Assembly: GCA_037576215.1 (NCBI GenBank)
Contig: JBANDB010000006.1
Coordinates: 744,001-808,000, forward strand
Source: Armillaria gallica
Taxonomy: Eukaryota > Basidiomycota > Agaricomycetes > Agaricales > Physalacriaceae
DNA length: 64,000 bases
Direction: 5' to 3'
This document shows positions 33,664 through 45,817 of the stretch, piece by piece; within the stretch, counting starts at the first letter, position 1; each line of letters starts with the position of its first letter. The notes under the pieces are model-generated. The model saw nothing but the letters and a program-made list of their open reading frames with translations, ran no database searches and was not told the DNA's origin. Both the position numbers and the translations under genes were made by a program.

Positions 33664-34167
33664 ATGTCTAGCACTAGCACCAGTGAAATCTACAGAGGCG
33701 GCTGCTACTGTGGCCGGATCTCATATGCAGTCACTGGAAAGCCCATCCTCAGCGCGTATTGTCACTGCACACAATGCCAATCGATCAAAGGTTTACTTGT
33801 TCTACCGAAGCATCGAAGGGAAGCTCACTGTCGCGCCGTAGCTGCTGTTTTCAGCCATACCATCCACTTTCTGGGTTCCTCATTTGCCTGGACACATAAC
33901 GCCGTCATGGATGTGTACCACCGTAAACCTGGTCAGGACCGTTATCGCTGCGCCAACTGCGGAACAGTCGTAGCATGCTATAACACAGAGAGTAACGAAT
34001 GGAGCGTATATGGCGGCCAGATTGAGAGAGACGAAGCCGGAAAAATCAAGCACTGGGAGCTCCTGAAGCCCACTGCCCACATATTTTATGATACCAGGAT
34101 GCTTGACGTCCTCGACGATTTGGGTAAATGGGACGGGTATGAGAATAGTTCGAACAGAATCTCTTAG
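33664..34167 (+). CDS. GFA/CENP-V-type zinc-binding protein
   Basis: A small protein of the glutathione-dependent formaldehyde-activating (GFA) fold. It has the zinc motifs GGCYCGRISYAV, YCHCTQCQS and YRCANCGTVVACYN, then EWSVYGGQIERDEAGKI and PTAHIFYDTRMLDVLDDLGK. The usual partner segment HTIHFLGSSFAWTH is present. Between QSIKG and HTIHF the open frame contains 64 bases (33791..33854) that begin GTTTAC and end TTTTCAG and encode a Lys/Arg-rich insert not seen in relatives. It looks like an intron, but removing it exactly shifts the frame by one base. Either a one-base indel is present or the splice differs. The enzymatic role is unproven in fungi. Confidence 0.75.
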   Translation: MSSTSTSEIYRGGCYCGRISYAVTGKPILSAYCHCTQCQSIKGLLVLPKHRREAHCRAVAAVFSHTIHFLGSSFAWTHNAVMDVYHRKPGQDRYRCANCGTVVACYNTESNEWSVYGGQIERDEAGKIKHWELLKPTAHIFYDTRMLDVLDDLGKWDGYENSSNRIS

Positions 34168-35240
34168 CTGATGTTACAGTTCCATGTCTCGCACTACCAT
34201 CGGTTCGTGACATCCTGGAAATACACCCATCGTCTGACGAGACCATTTTTTTGCAGGCACGGTTTCTTGTGGAACCTTCAACACTTCCTGATGATTGCGT
34301 CAACATATATCGCATTGCGAAGTACATAGGGTCTTAATTTTTCAAAACTCACCGGAATGAACTTCGAAAGAGCAACTAGACAATTTCTGATTTTAAATGG
34401 CGTTAACGGACACAGGAGCATGAAGGTCGTTTTTCTGTGTGCCTGTACTAAACCACCATCATCGTCTGGCTCCGGCCAGTACCTCATGACTGTGGAACTC
34501 CTTGATGACAGTGGACTCTGTTTAATGAACATCTCTCAATGACAGTTATGATTGCTGTTGCCCTTCTCGGTTTCCTACGCATCGCCATCATCTTTTGGGC
34601 TCAATTCTTGATACTTATCCGCCCGTGTCTGACAGATCTTGCTGGAAATGATTTTCTTGAAGCCTAATTCAACCTGCTCTTCTCCCCTTTGTTTCTTGTT
34701 CACTGTCGCTTGAGATCACGATGATTCCAGAACTCACACCGATGCGCAAAGATTTCCCTTCTGATGTTCTGGTTCGAGGTGAGTCGCCAACTGTTGATCT
34801 CCGTTTTGTTACCAACTATGATAAAAGCTCTAAGACATGAGAATATCCGTATCTCTTTGGGAGAAATTGATCATACGGCAGTGTCCTTCGCGAGTATACT
34901 AATACCCGACAGTTCTGCGTTGGAATCGCACCTCACACTCACTTATCTCTCGTTCTTTTGCTTCCTTTCTCTCTTACAATCGTTTTAAAGGTTTATCATC
35001 GGATATGCTCCGGAGGCAAAATGAATGCCCCGAAGCTTTTGGGGGTGACCCTTCATGTCAATTCCGCGACCTGCTCGTGTTCTCAAGCACTAACTTTATG
35101 CCAGTGACACGCTCGTTCAGCTCGCGATCGGAATATTTTAGGGACATTTTGCTTAGTATCAGTGGACGCGGTGAAGCAGGTGGGTCAACCTCAATCACTG
35201 CTACGAAAATGTCATGAGGGGTTAAACTTCAGAATTCAGA
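34168..35240. other. Intergenic, possibly with remnants of coding sequence
   Basis: A short plus-strand segment near 34200-34330 reads RDILEIHPSSDETIFLQARF and looks protein-like, but it has no start and no neighbour exon I can join. Otherwise nothing is recognised. The region 34990-35220 may be 5' sequence of the next gene. Confidence 0.3.
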
Positions 35241-35241
35241 T

Positions 35242-36695
35242 TTGCAAAAAGGAACAGCGAGCTGTTCAACAGCAAATGGAGAAACGAAAATGGTATCCTC
35301 ATCCTCGAATGATGACAGGGACAATCCGCCGAGTGCTGCTAGCAGAAGCTCTTTCGACTCCTACGGCATTTTAGGGAACAGAGACTTCGGCAGCGGGGAC
35401 ACTTCGCTTGGCGATGGAGTCAGGGCAGGCGGAGATGGCATTGATATCGGTTTTGGAACTGATTCCATCAAGGGCAGAGGGGATAAAGGACAAAACCAAG
35501 GCGGCGGTTCTTCTACTGGAGGACATCATCATCATCATGGTTCTGGGCACCAAACACAGAGCCAGGGGAGCAATGCAAGTCCTTCGCAGACAGCAAAGGA
35601 GGCAAGAAATCCAATTCCAAGGGCGCGTCGGGCGGTGGTGGTGTAAATGATAACGGGGGTGGCGTTGACTCTCCACACGGCTCAGAGTCGTCTCCTCAAG
35701 CGATTCCAAACACCACTCTAACGCCCACCGACGCTCAAACGCGACCTGCAGCTACGTCAGCATCCATTGCACCAAAAGAAGGATCCCCGGTGAAAAATGG
35801 AGATTCTTCACCGCTTACAACTTCAGTCCTGACGAGTCTTGGGTTTTTGTCTTCAATGGCGGAAGAAACTGCCGTTGAAAGGTGCTTTTCAGTTTTAATT
35901 TTAATGAAGCGATGAAGTTTACGCAGACATAATCTAATAGCCCATCATCTTTGCAGCCAGCCTTGACTTCTGTGGGTGCAAGCAGTCATAGCAGCTCAAT
36001 CGGCAGAAACTCTACCGCTTCACTCGGCACCTTCCCAGCCACAGCTACTTCCGCCACGATCAGTCCAGCTGGGGCTGCCAAGTATGTGCTCATCCTAAGC
36101 TCATCCCTGAAATTTTTCTGAATCCGTTTTTTTTATATAGTACCACAACAAAGTTCTCGCGCGGTTTGGTTGGCGGGATTATCGGGGTATAATCGCCTTC
36201 TTGCCCTTCTCACCCTACTGGTATTCCTATTCGTTCGCAAACGGCGGCGTTTAAGAATACCCAGTAGTTTGTTCAACTTTGACATTGAGAAATTCGTTGG
36301 TGCTAAACGTTCTGCCCAGTCTGTCGTTGAAGCTCGTGTTTTCTACATCAGCGACTCATCTGGTTTCTCCCACTGTCGTCAAGTGGGAGCCTGCTCCTGA
36401 ATGGGGGGACGACCGATGTCACGGCGACGAGGTCTTTAAGCCAACGCGGGCATCTCGAGATCAAGTTGCGCATCCATTCCAAGACGCTGCACATGCTCGA
36501 ACGTCGATCATTTCCGACCCTTTTGCTTACCCCGTTCCTGTCGTTGAAGATCCCTTTCACGACCCTGCTCGAGAGTCTAGGCATGCTTTCCGCGATTCCG
36601 GGACCAGCTCTCTTGCCATGTCTTACGAGGAGGGCACAGTGCAGGAAGCCTCTCGGGTGCCAATCCAAAGGCTCGGAAGGTATGGCAATTTGTAG
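35242..36695 (+). pseudogene. Gly/Ser-rich single-pass membrane protein gene with frame breaks
   Basis: A low-complexity extracellular part (GGSSTGGHHHHHGSGH, GASGGGGVNDNGGGVDS, then Ser/Thr-rich stretches), a hydrophobic segment (RGLVGGIIG then LLALLTLLVFLF) followed by RKRRRLRI, and a cytosolic tail with DPFAYPVPVVEDPFHDP. This is the usual layout of agaricomycete single-pass sensor-like proteins of unknown role. The frame breaks twice: at about 35591-35600 (SQTA to KGGKKSNSKG) and inside the membrane segment at about 36181-36200. One ordinary intron follows AGAA at about 36080. Decay or base-level errors are both possible. The 5' end is not located; coordinates cover the clear coding part only. 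Confidence 0.5.
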
Positions 36696-37505
36696 GGTCC
36701 ATCTTACATCGGTCGCTGATTCCCATGCCAGTTCGGTGTTGTCGTTCAATCATGATACGTTTGCGATAGGTCCCAGCGTTAATGATACTTAGTGACACCT
36801 GCAGACTCACATTCGTTGTCTGGACGTGGCAACGGTACCACCTTGTTACCAACAGTTAGAGCTTCAAGGTACGACAACTCCAAGTTCGAGAAAGTCATCA
36901 TGATTTTAGTTATTGAGTATCATAGATTGTAACGAAGGGTCAAGGAAGGCGACATCTTGCTTGCAATGTAAGGTTCATCCACGCATCTTTGCTATTTTGT
37001 ATTCGCTACGGGGTTTATAATAATGAATACATAGTTTCCTTGGGCACATGAGCTATATTGACACCGAATAAAGTCTTGGCAAAATCATTCCAGAAAATTC
37101 CGTTGAATAAGATAGGATTCGATGAGCATAGAGAATCAACTTTGCAGGCGTGGGGTACAATTACAATCTTCTAGTTTTTCGAAGCTGAAAAGAAGGCATG
37201 TAGTGATTCGGAGGAGGAAATTTCTTTAGAATCTGTTGTACCGCCGTTGCCAAGACTTTCATTACAATTAAAACATGGCTCGCACACATCGTCATTTATT
37301 TAAAAGTTGCGTAGAGGATTTTTAGAAGAGAATTGGGGGCGGTGGAGAATCGCTGCGCCTTGCACTGAAAAGCGGATAATTGTTTCGTTACGGAAAGCAA
37401 TCCTGCGGAGGTGAAATGACCTAATTTGGGCAACGAAGTGATGCCAACGACCGAGATCACGCCCTTGACCGGGATCCACCACCACCCCCAGCTTGGTCGG
37501 TGACG
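36696..37505. other. Intergenic; 5' flank of Chs4
   Basis: No gene recognised. It holds the promoter and leader of the Chs4/Skt5 gene. Confidence 0.5.
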
Positions 37506-39167
37506 ATGTACTCGACCCAGCAGCGGCAGCGGCCGTCATCACAGTACACACAGCCGGACCAACCGTACCTACAGAACGACAGTCAAACCGATTCCCCGTA
37601 CAGCTCAGTACGGTCAAGGGCCGCTTCTCAACAGCCTATTCCACAGACCAACGGAGAGGATGTAGAGTTCGACGACATTGATGATGAACGCGAATATACT
37701 CCGCCCCAGGACCAGGACACAGATCCAGACGATTTCTACAATGGCGATAATAATAACAGCCATCCTCCTTCGACATATATGCCTGACCAATACGCCCCAC
37801 GGTCCGTGGCGACGCAGTCTATTCGTGCCCCCTCTCCTCCTCCAGGCCCTCTTCTCGACCATTCACATCTTCGTCCTGGCAACCAAGCCGCCTTGCTATC
37901 CCATGAACGTACCCTTGAACTCTACCGCGCAAACGCCAAGAAGACGCAGGACCCAGATCTACAATTCGAATTCGCTGTTTTCATGATAGATGCCTCTAAA
38001 TCTCTGCCGATACCAGAAAATATTCCAGGAAATCTTTTGCAGGTGGAGAAGGCGATGGAAAAACGTGAAGATCTCGTAAAGGAAGCGACTGGCTTGCTAA
38101 AACGCCTCGCTGATCGTGGACATTCGCCCTCGCAATATTTCTTGGCGGATTGCTTCGCGAATGGCATCGGGACGGTGAAGGGGAAGCAGGATTTTGACCG
38201 AGCATATCCTCTATTTGTTCTCGCTGCGAAGCATGGCCACGCAGATGCGGCTTACCGTGCCGGGACGTGCTGCGAAAACGGCTGGGGGTGCAGACGGGAA
38301 TCAGCAAAGGCGGTGACCTTTTTCCGGAAAGCTGCAGCGGCATTGCACCCTGGCGCAATGTATCGGTTGGGTATCGCAGAGCTTAACGGGGAGCTCGGCT
38401 TATCACGGAGTCCGAAGGAAGGAGTCAAATGGCTGAAGAGGAGCGCGGAGCAAGCTACGGCCGAGTTTCCACATGCTTTGCATGAGTTGGCGTTGCTACA
38501 CGAGCGGGGAATTGATAATGTGGTTTTCGTGGATTATGAATACTCCACTGAGCTGCTGGCACAAGCTGCTGAACTCGGGTATGCGCCGAGCGCTTATCGA
38601 CTTGGTGAATGCTACGAGTATGGGAAAAACGGGTGCCCGAGTGATCCAGCTTTATCTATTCATTATTATGTGCGTTTTTCCCTTTGTTTTATCATCATCT
38701 TTCTGATCTATCTTTTAGAACATCGCTGCACAACAAAATCATCGGGATGCTTGTTTTGCGCTAACCGCGTGGTATCTTGTCGGATCGCCTGGCGTATTAC
38801 CCCAATCAGACACCGAGGCGTTTCTATGGGCCCAAAAGGCTGCAGAAGCCGGCCTCGCTAAAGCTATGTATGCTGTCGGATACTTCACTGAGGTGGGAAT
38901 AGGGACACAAGCCGATATGTCACAGTACGTATCCTTTCCTTGACTACCTGTTACCATTTAACATATGATAATCACAGGGCTGTAACCTGGTACAAGAAAG
39001 CGGCAGAACTTGGTGATAAGCGAGCGGCGCAACGGTTAAAGGCCTCTACGAATTCACCGATGCCACAGCCAGGCGGTCCCGGTGCCGTCTTAAATCGCGG
39101 AGCCTTCGATTCGAGCGATAATGGCAGCTCGGGCAAGGGGAAAGACAAGGAGTGTGTGATAATGTAA
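37506..39167 (+). CDS. SKT5: Chitin synthase activator Chs4/Skt5, Sel1-repeat protein with CaaX box
   Basis: Activator and anchor of class IV chitin synthase (Chs3) at sites of wall growth. From ATG 37506 (MYSTQQRQRPSSQYTQ) there is a disordered N-terminus with Pro/Asp-rich stretches. From about residue 160 come Sel1 repeats: LKRLADRGHSPSQYFLADC, RAYPLFVLAAKHGHADAAY, AVTFFRKAAAALHPGAMYRL, GVKWLKRSAEQA, STELLAQAAELGYAPSAYRL, LWAQKAAEAGLAKAMYAVGY and AVTWYKKAAELGDKRAAQRL. The C-terminus KECVIM is a CaaX prenylation signal, a known feature of Skt5/Chs4. Two introns interrupt the 3' part, near 38670 and 38925. Confidence 0.93.
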
Positions 39168-39462
39168 GGGAGTCGTGTGTATGCGCTCATCCCTTTGGGA
39201 CACTTTTAATTTTGGCGAACGATGTAGTGATAATATTATGCTTTCGGGACCCCATTTCTAGATTAGTATAGTATACGCATCCCTATCCTAAACCCTTCAT
39301 TTGTTCACGTTTGGATGGATTAACTTATTCCTGTAGTATGGGATTTGTGCAAATTGAAGCACAGGCCGAATATTTGAATATTATATTAGTTTTCCACACG
39401 TGAACGCGCTCTTTACATCTGTTTGTTCCGATGCCCGGTCGCGCCCTGACGCTCCTTGTACT

Positions 39463-42400
39463 ATGGCCTCCACCACCCAGATTTCCGAATGCCTTGCCGC
39501 GACACTGAGCTCGAATGCCAACGAGCGTATATCTGCAGAGCTCAAGCTCATCGAGTACTTCTCGCAGCCAGGCGTGTTTTTATCGATTTGACGTGAAAAT
39601 TTGACGTCTGACCTGGTGGCACTTCTTCGTTCGACAGGGACATCTCTGGCTTTATCAGAGCTCATCGTCTCCTCAAATGTCGACATGCCGCTACGCCAGA
39701 TAAGTCGACCGCGTTTTTCTCGTTTCTCGACGCGTCTTGATGGCTTTCTTGTTGATCGAAGCACTCTGCGAGCATCGTCTTGAGGAAGTATGTGAGAGAG
39801 AGGTGGTCGCCGTTTTTCCAGGGGTTCAAGGGAGCGGCGCCTCCCCCAGAGGTGCGTTACTTATTCTTCTGTGCGTTGCTGTGGCTGAGACCAGAGAGCC
39901 ACCAGATCAAAACCCAAGTGCGACAAGCTGTATTCCAAGGCCTTTCAGACCCAAATCGAAAAATTCGGTCCCTTTGTGTGCGTCTATGCCTGCTCTGATA
40001 GACGATGCGATTGAAAGGCAATCCACTTAGGCCCACACTCTGACATCCATTGCCAACTCTGATTGGCCTGATGAGTATCCCGAGCTCTTGAATGACTTGA
40101 TCAGCCTGCTATCATCGGGATCTCCAGATTCTGTTCACGGAGCCATGCAAGTTTTTACTGAGTTCATCAAGGCGGATTTGACGGAAGATCAAATACTACC
40201 AGTTTTACGAGACTTGCTGCCCTCCCTGCTCTCAATCCTGGGTGCCACCGAGGTAGGTGCTTTGTGGCGACAGCGAGTGGTGTGACCGCTAACGTCATTC
40301 AAGCAACATTTGCCTTTGACGCGCGCCAGGACGATTTCAGTGTTTCGCCAATGCACAATATCATTGTTTATGGTGAAGGATCAGTATCCACAGGCAGTGA
40401 AAGAAGCCATTGCTTCGGTTCTTCCGGTGTGGCTCGAAGCATTCAAGGTGCTCTTGAATATGGATCCTCAGCTTGACGCAAACAGTTCCAATTGGGACGG
40501 TCTCGCCATTCGTATTCAGATCTTCAAGGTGATCTTCAGCACCAGGCACTATTTTGTTCAAACATTAATCCTTGCTTAGACCCTCGAAACCATCCACACG
40601 AGTTTCCCTAGAGCTCTGGTGCCTTACTTTGACGATCTGCTTAGCGCCTCTATCGCTCATCTCAACCTGCTGTATCCAACGTTCGATCAATACTACCTCA
40701 CATCCAGCGAGCCGATCCCTCCGTCCTCTGAAGATGAGCCTGTGCATCTGTCTCATCTTATCAGCTCCATCCTAGATTTCATGGCAACCGTTATACGAGG
40801 AGGAAAGGCGAAGCAGTGGTTCACATCTGAACACTCAACTGCTTTAATTGCCGCAGTTTTCAATTATGCGCAAATGACCGACGAAGATGTAAGTGCCGGA
40901 GACCCTGCTTATGACGTTATCTCATTGTGCGTAGGAAGACACTTGGGGATCCAATGCTAATACATTCGTCGCACAAGAGGATGACGAAACCCAAGACTAC
41001 AGCGTCCGAGTTGCCGGATTTGATCTCCTTGGTGTGAGTAACCTTTTTCCACAACGTAACCGCGACTGCTAATGCGGCATTTCAGGCAATCATTGACAGA
41101 GCCACGGTTCAAACCATCGCAACTTTCCATACTGTCATACAACAAGTAATACAATCGTCAGACCAGGCACGCAATGGCGGCAAAGAAGACTGGTGGCGGC
41201 CACTAGAGGCTGGTCTAGCTGCTATTGGTTCACAGGCCGAGTCTATTCAAGATTGTCTTGAAGATGAAGAGGACTCAGAACGTCCTAAACCTATTGACAT
41301 TGAGAATCTACTCCGGGATGTGATTCCCTTGGTTCTAGGTCTTTCTGGTTCGCGACACTAATTTCCCCATGAATTTATCACTTATCTCGCCCCATAGACT
41401 TCCCCTTCTTGCAAGGACGTGGTTTCGTCTTTGCAAGCCAATATGCCAAGCTCTTGCCCATACAGTTGGCCGGTCAATACATCGATGCGGCTGTTCAGGT
41501 GATTGAGTCGAATGAAGGAAGTATCCCTGTGAAGATTTCAGCGGTGAGAGCGGTCCACAAGTACGTCTTTTCTCGAAAGGGCCCTATTGGTGTTAAATCA
41601 ATATTCTGCTGCTTAGCTTCTGTAATGGCACGGACGACGCGGCTTTGACACCTTTTATGTCCCGTATTGCCAAAGATATGGGACCGTTCCTGCTGCACAC
41701 ATCCGAGGACACCCTCTCCCTCGTTCTCGAAACCTTATCTGTCATCGTCGGCGTAGACGGAGGTAAATGGATGACCCCAGAGTTGGCGGACTCCCTTGTT
41801 CTAGCCATTCTGGAAGTGTGGGCTAAGAATAACAAAGGTTCGGCAATAAGCTGATTGATTAAAATTGACCTCAACCGAACCATGTCATAGATCCTATCCT
41901 TCTGTCGATCTTTCCTGATATTCTGGAGTCATTGGCATCCGCTTCTGCACCGGCTATCTATGAGGTGGTCGTAAAGCAAGCGCTGCCTTCGTTATGTAAC
42001 TCTATATCTTCTGCGTCAATTGACGAGTCGTGGATCACCAGTTCGGCCATTGACCTTGTCAACAGTCTCATCAACGGTTCGAAAAATGGTCTCGGCGACG
42101 GGTTCTTTGCTCTTCTTGCTCCTCACCTATTCAAATGCCTCGGCGAGGCTGATGATCGTGATGTGTTACAAGTGGGTCTTGTCTATATGGCGCATGTCTC
42201 ATTTTCTAATGATATCTTTGTAGAATGGAATCATTTGTTTGACGCTCATTGTCCGGAAAGACTGTAAACAATTATTGTCATGGTCCGACAACAATGGGCG
42301 TTCGGGATTGGATTATGTATTAACGCTTGTTGCGAAAGTGCTGCAGGGCGAGGATGAGTCTGCCGGCCTGACAATTGGTGATCTGATCATCCATTTACTT

Positions 42401-43505
42401 CGGAGAGCGGGTGATGCTGTCCTTCCGGTGCTACCTGACCTCCTACAGGCTATGGTGAACCGCATGGTCACAGCTAAGACAGCGTCATTCGTCCAGGTAC
42501 GACCTCAATTTCAAGCCATTTTAAACTATACTGAATAGCAAAATCAGAGTCTCGTTATCCCGTTTGCATTCCTGATAACGCATCAGCGGGATACGGTGTT
42601 ATCTTTGCTTGAAACGACAAACACCCAAGGCCGTTCGGGTTTGGAGGTCCTGATTCATACATGGTGTGAAAATGCGGAAACGTTCCAGGGATTCTGGCCG
42701 TCGCGGATCAGCACCATGGCTCTTTCGCAACTTTTCGTCTGTGAAAGGCCATCGCTTCTGAATCTCATGGTGAAAGGTGACCTTATCGTTAAGCCGGGAA
42801 CGAAAAATGGTTAGTGTCTTTCATCGACTTGTTATCGGTCCGGTGCACTGAGTTTGTTTTTGATTACAAAGTCATCATGACACGGTCACGTACAAGGACG
42901 AGTGCGCGCATTCCTCCTTCCTCCATCAGGACGAGCGCTAGTGAACATCTTGCTAATTCGTCTCCTTCTGCAGCGCCCACCGAATTTACGTCCATCGCGT
43001 TCCCCGCCAAAGCACTCAAAATCTTGATTCACGACCTCCAATCTAGTGGCGAATCGGCGACGTTTGCTGCATCTGGCGGCAACCTACCAGATGCCGACGA
43101 TGAAGATGGCGTATGTATTACTGTTTGCAGAGTCCCGGAAAGCGATCTAACCCAAATATAGGACGAGGACTGGAGTGATCAAGGGGATGGTGGCAAAAGG
43201 GACGCTGACCTTCAATATCTGTCAGATCTCATCGGACCCAAGGGATTGGCCTTCGACAATGATGATATTTTCGAGGATAATGACGATGAAGATCTGAAGA
43301 CTGATCCTATATCGCAGATGGATATGCAGGTGGCTCTCTTTATTATTGTCCCTCTCGGTAGCGACGTGCTGAAATATTTTAGGAACACCTCACCTCATTC
43401 CTGCGAGAATGTGCGTCCAGGAACACGTCCAATTTTTCTGTGCTGGTAGAACAGTTAAGTGCGGAGGAAATGGCGGTAGTTCAGGTCGTTGTTTCTCAGC
43501 AATAG
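39463..43505 (+). CDS. KAP114: Importin-beta family karyopherin, Kap114/importin-9 type
   Basis: A HEAT-repeat nuclear import receptor; Kap114 carries TBP, histones and ribosomal proteins in yeast. The gene has about 15 short introns. Starting at ATG 39463 it reads MASTTQISECLAATLSSNAN, ERISAELKLIEYFSQPG, TSLALSELIVSSNVDMPLRQ, LRKYVRERWSPFFQGF, NRKIRSLC, HTLTSIANSDWPDEYPELLN, DLISLLSSGSPDSVHGAMQV, YPQAVKEAIASVLPVWLEAF, SSILDFMATVIRGGKAK, TVIQQVIQSS, TPFMSRIAKDMGPFLLHTSE and DLIIHLLRRAGDAVLPVLPD. Near the C-terminus is the acidic stretch DNDDIFEDNDDEDLKTDP, typical of importin-9. The last exon ends VEQLSAEEMAVVQVVVSQQ with stop 43503-43505. The reading is consistent where I checked splices. 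Confidence 0.88.
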
Positions 43506-43657
43506 ATTCTCAACAACAACTCAAGTAGATCTACCCATTTTGTTTAAAATAATGCCTCTATGTATTCATGACCGTGATGATAAACGATGTATGCGTGCTC
43601 AATAATGTTACAGACTTGAAATATCCAAAAAATAATAATCAAAGTGAAGATGTGATT

Positions 43658-45193
43658 CTACAATGTATCTTTGCCCAAATCCCACTCGCGCACCGTCCCC
43701 CGTTTCTTGTATTCGATGTCCATAGCGGTTGCACCACCGGAATTCCACCTGTCGCCTACAGCCTTCGAGGAAGATATCTCCTTCTTGATCTGCTCCTTGC
43801 TCAAACCCATTCTCTCCAATCTCTTTTTCTCCTCCTTGTCCTCCCTCCTTACCCGGATGAGCTCCAACATAGCATCCCAACCCTCGAACTCAGCATTATC
43901 AATGAGACCTGTAGCCGGGACTTTGGGCGCACTAAGAGGTGCAACGTCCAGGCGAGGATCATACGACTCCTCAAAATACTTGTCCATCTTTGAAGGTAGC
44001 TGAACCGGGGGCTCCGGCCCAGGGGAGGCAGAAGGAGATATCGACATAGGCGACGATAATGTCGACTCCACAGACGGAGAGCGAGTCTTCCGTCGCTTAG
44101 AAGGTGGTGTTAGGGATCTACGGCGACTTTCGCTCTCTTGCAATTTGGCAGGAATCGAAGGTGCTTTATCTTTCGACGCCCTGAGCTTCTGCCGAAGTTC
44201 AGCTTCCTTGGACAGGTTACGCGAATCAGACAGATTACGGGCATCAGAGGGTGATTGGTCGCGTGCGCGCTCTGACCGCGATGAAGAACGGGATCGCTTC
44301 TGCCTGGAACCTTCCCTTATTGACGAAGGACTACGGGTACGAGAATGAGAGCTGCGCCGACGTCTCGACTTGGAATGATGGTGTCTGCGGGTGTGTCTGT
44401 GTCTGTGCCCATCAGAAGACCGCGACCTGCTTCGGGAACGGCGTGACGTGTGTCTTGTTGAACGGCGGGATCGATGGGAACGAGTTGTATGCTTGGAGTC
44501 GAGGTCGTCCTGATCGCTGGAGCTTCGACTGCGACTACGCCGCGTCTTACGTCTCGGCTCGTCCCGACTGGCAGAACGGTGCCGTCTGCCACGATGCTCG
44601 TCGCGCGATGACGACCGCCGTCGCCGACGACGTCGCCTGTCCTCGTCAGAATCATCCCCATTCCACGTCTCCCACTCCCTATGTTTCCTCTTTCTATCCC
44701 CCGTCCGCCCGTCCCACCTGTCCCAGCTCTCTTTCTCAGCAGACTTTCGACTGTCCATCTTAGTTCGCCGGGCAGCGACCGCCTCCTCCGCACGCGCGCG
44801 ACGCTGCTTCCTCTGTAACTCCTCTTTCTCCCTCTGTATCTCCTGAGCGGAAAGAGCCTGCGCTTTTAGAATGGTCTTGTTGTGTTCGTCCGTGCTTCGA
44901 ATGATAGAGGACAGGAATCGCTTGTTAGTCTTTGGGGCATTACTATCTGAACTGTAATTTTATGTCAATATTGAAGTCCCCGAACAAGTTCTTATGACTT
45001 ACAGTTGGCTGGAAAGGTATGCGCGGATACCTTGTTGGCCGTACCGTTCAGCCCTCTTCTTGGCGTCTTTAATCAATAATTCGGCAACATGGCGGTCCAA
45101 GTCTTCGTCAGTTACCGTGGACGACACAGAGGTGCCCATAGAGGCCCTCACAAGGTTTGACACAACCGAGGATAGCGACGACGACGACGCCAT
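43658..45193 (-). CDS. Arg/Ser-rich nuclear protein, RNA-processing type
   Basis: Starting at ATG 45191-45193 the N-terminal domain reads MASSSSLSSVVSNLVRASMG, TDEDLDRHVAELLIKDAKKR and AERYGQQGIRAYL, then after an intron NAPKTNKRFLSSIIRSTDEH, NKTILKAQALSAQEIQREKE and ARAEEAVAARR. A long RS/RH-rich domain follows (repeated RRRRRSSSRD, RRSRSRS, HRHRHTRRHHH stretches), then a conserved tail with YFEESYDPRLDVAPL, GLIDNAEFEGWDAMLELIR and WNSGGATAMDIEYKKRGTVR followed by EWDLGKDTL. RS-rich proteins of this layout take part in pre-mRNA processing; the exact role is unknown. It is convergent with Kap114 (153 bases between stops). Confidence 0.85.
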
Positions 45194-45817
45194 CGTGAAC
45201 GTTGACTCCAAGTACAAAAGTGGCACAAGTCCAATTAGTCGGTGTTTGGCTTTATTTGTGATATGTGGCAATTGACTTTATGACTTCGTAGTAGATCGTC
45301 AATTACGAGTCCCCACACCCATATATTAAATCAACCGAGGCACCGACGGTGCTAGTACCGTTCCGCTCAAAATGAAGGGGAACCAAGCTCTATTGCTATA
45401 TTCCACTCACGTTATCCCACAACGTCCAATCACAAGTCGCATTTACCTTACGCCAAATATCATCCTCCTTCAAGTTAACGTTGACAAATTTAATGTATTG
45501 AATGCTAACTACTTGGTACCTAACACTGGCTATAAGGGTAATAAAGCAAATATAACGAAATCCATGATATGCTAGACTGATTGTAGATTGAGCGAAATGT
45601 AATAGAACCCTCCGGTGTATATATCCAAACATGCATTTTGAGAATTATTGAATAGTAATGATGAAGCAGTAGTGACGGCCCCATAATAGTGCGAACATAT
45701 CGAAGGATGTCGATGTTGCGTGACTCGAGACTTGCATTATAAGATGATGATGCGGGTTGATATACAAATGATGTGTCGTAACGGTCATGAAAGCACGGTT
45801 AAGACGGTGTGCCATCC
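45194..45817. other. Intergenic; nothing recognised
   Basis: Only short frames on both strands. It includes the promoter of the RS protein and the 3' flank of the F-box gene. Confidence 0.5.
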
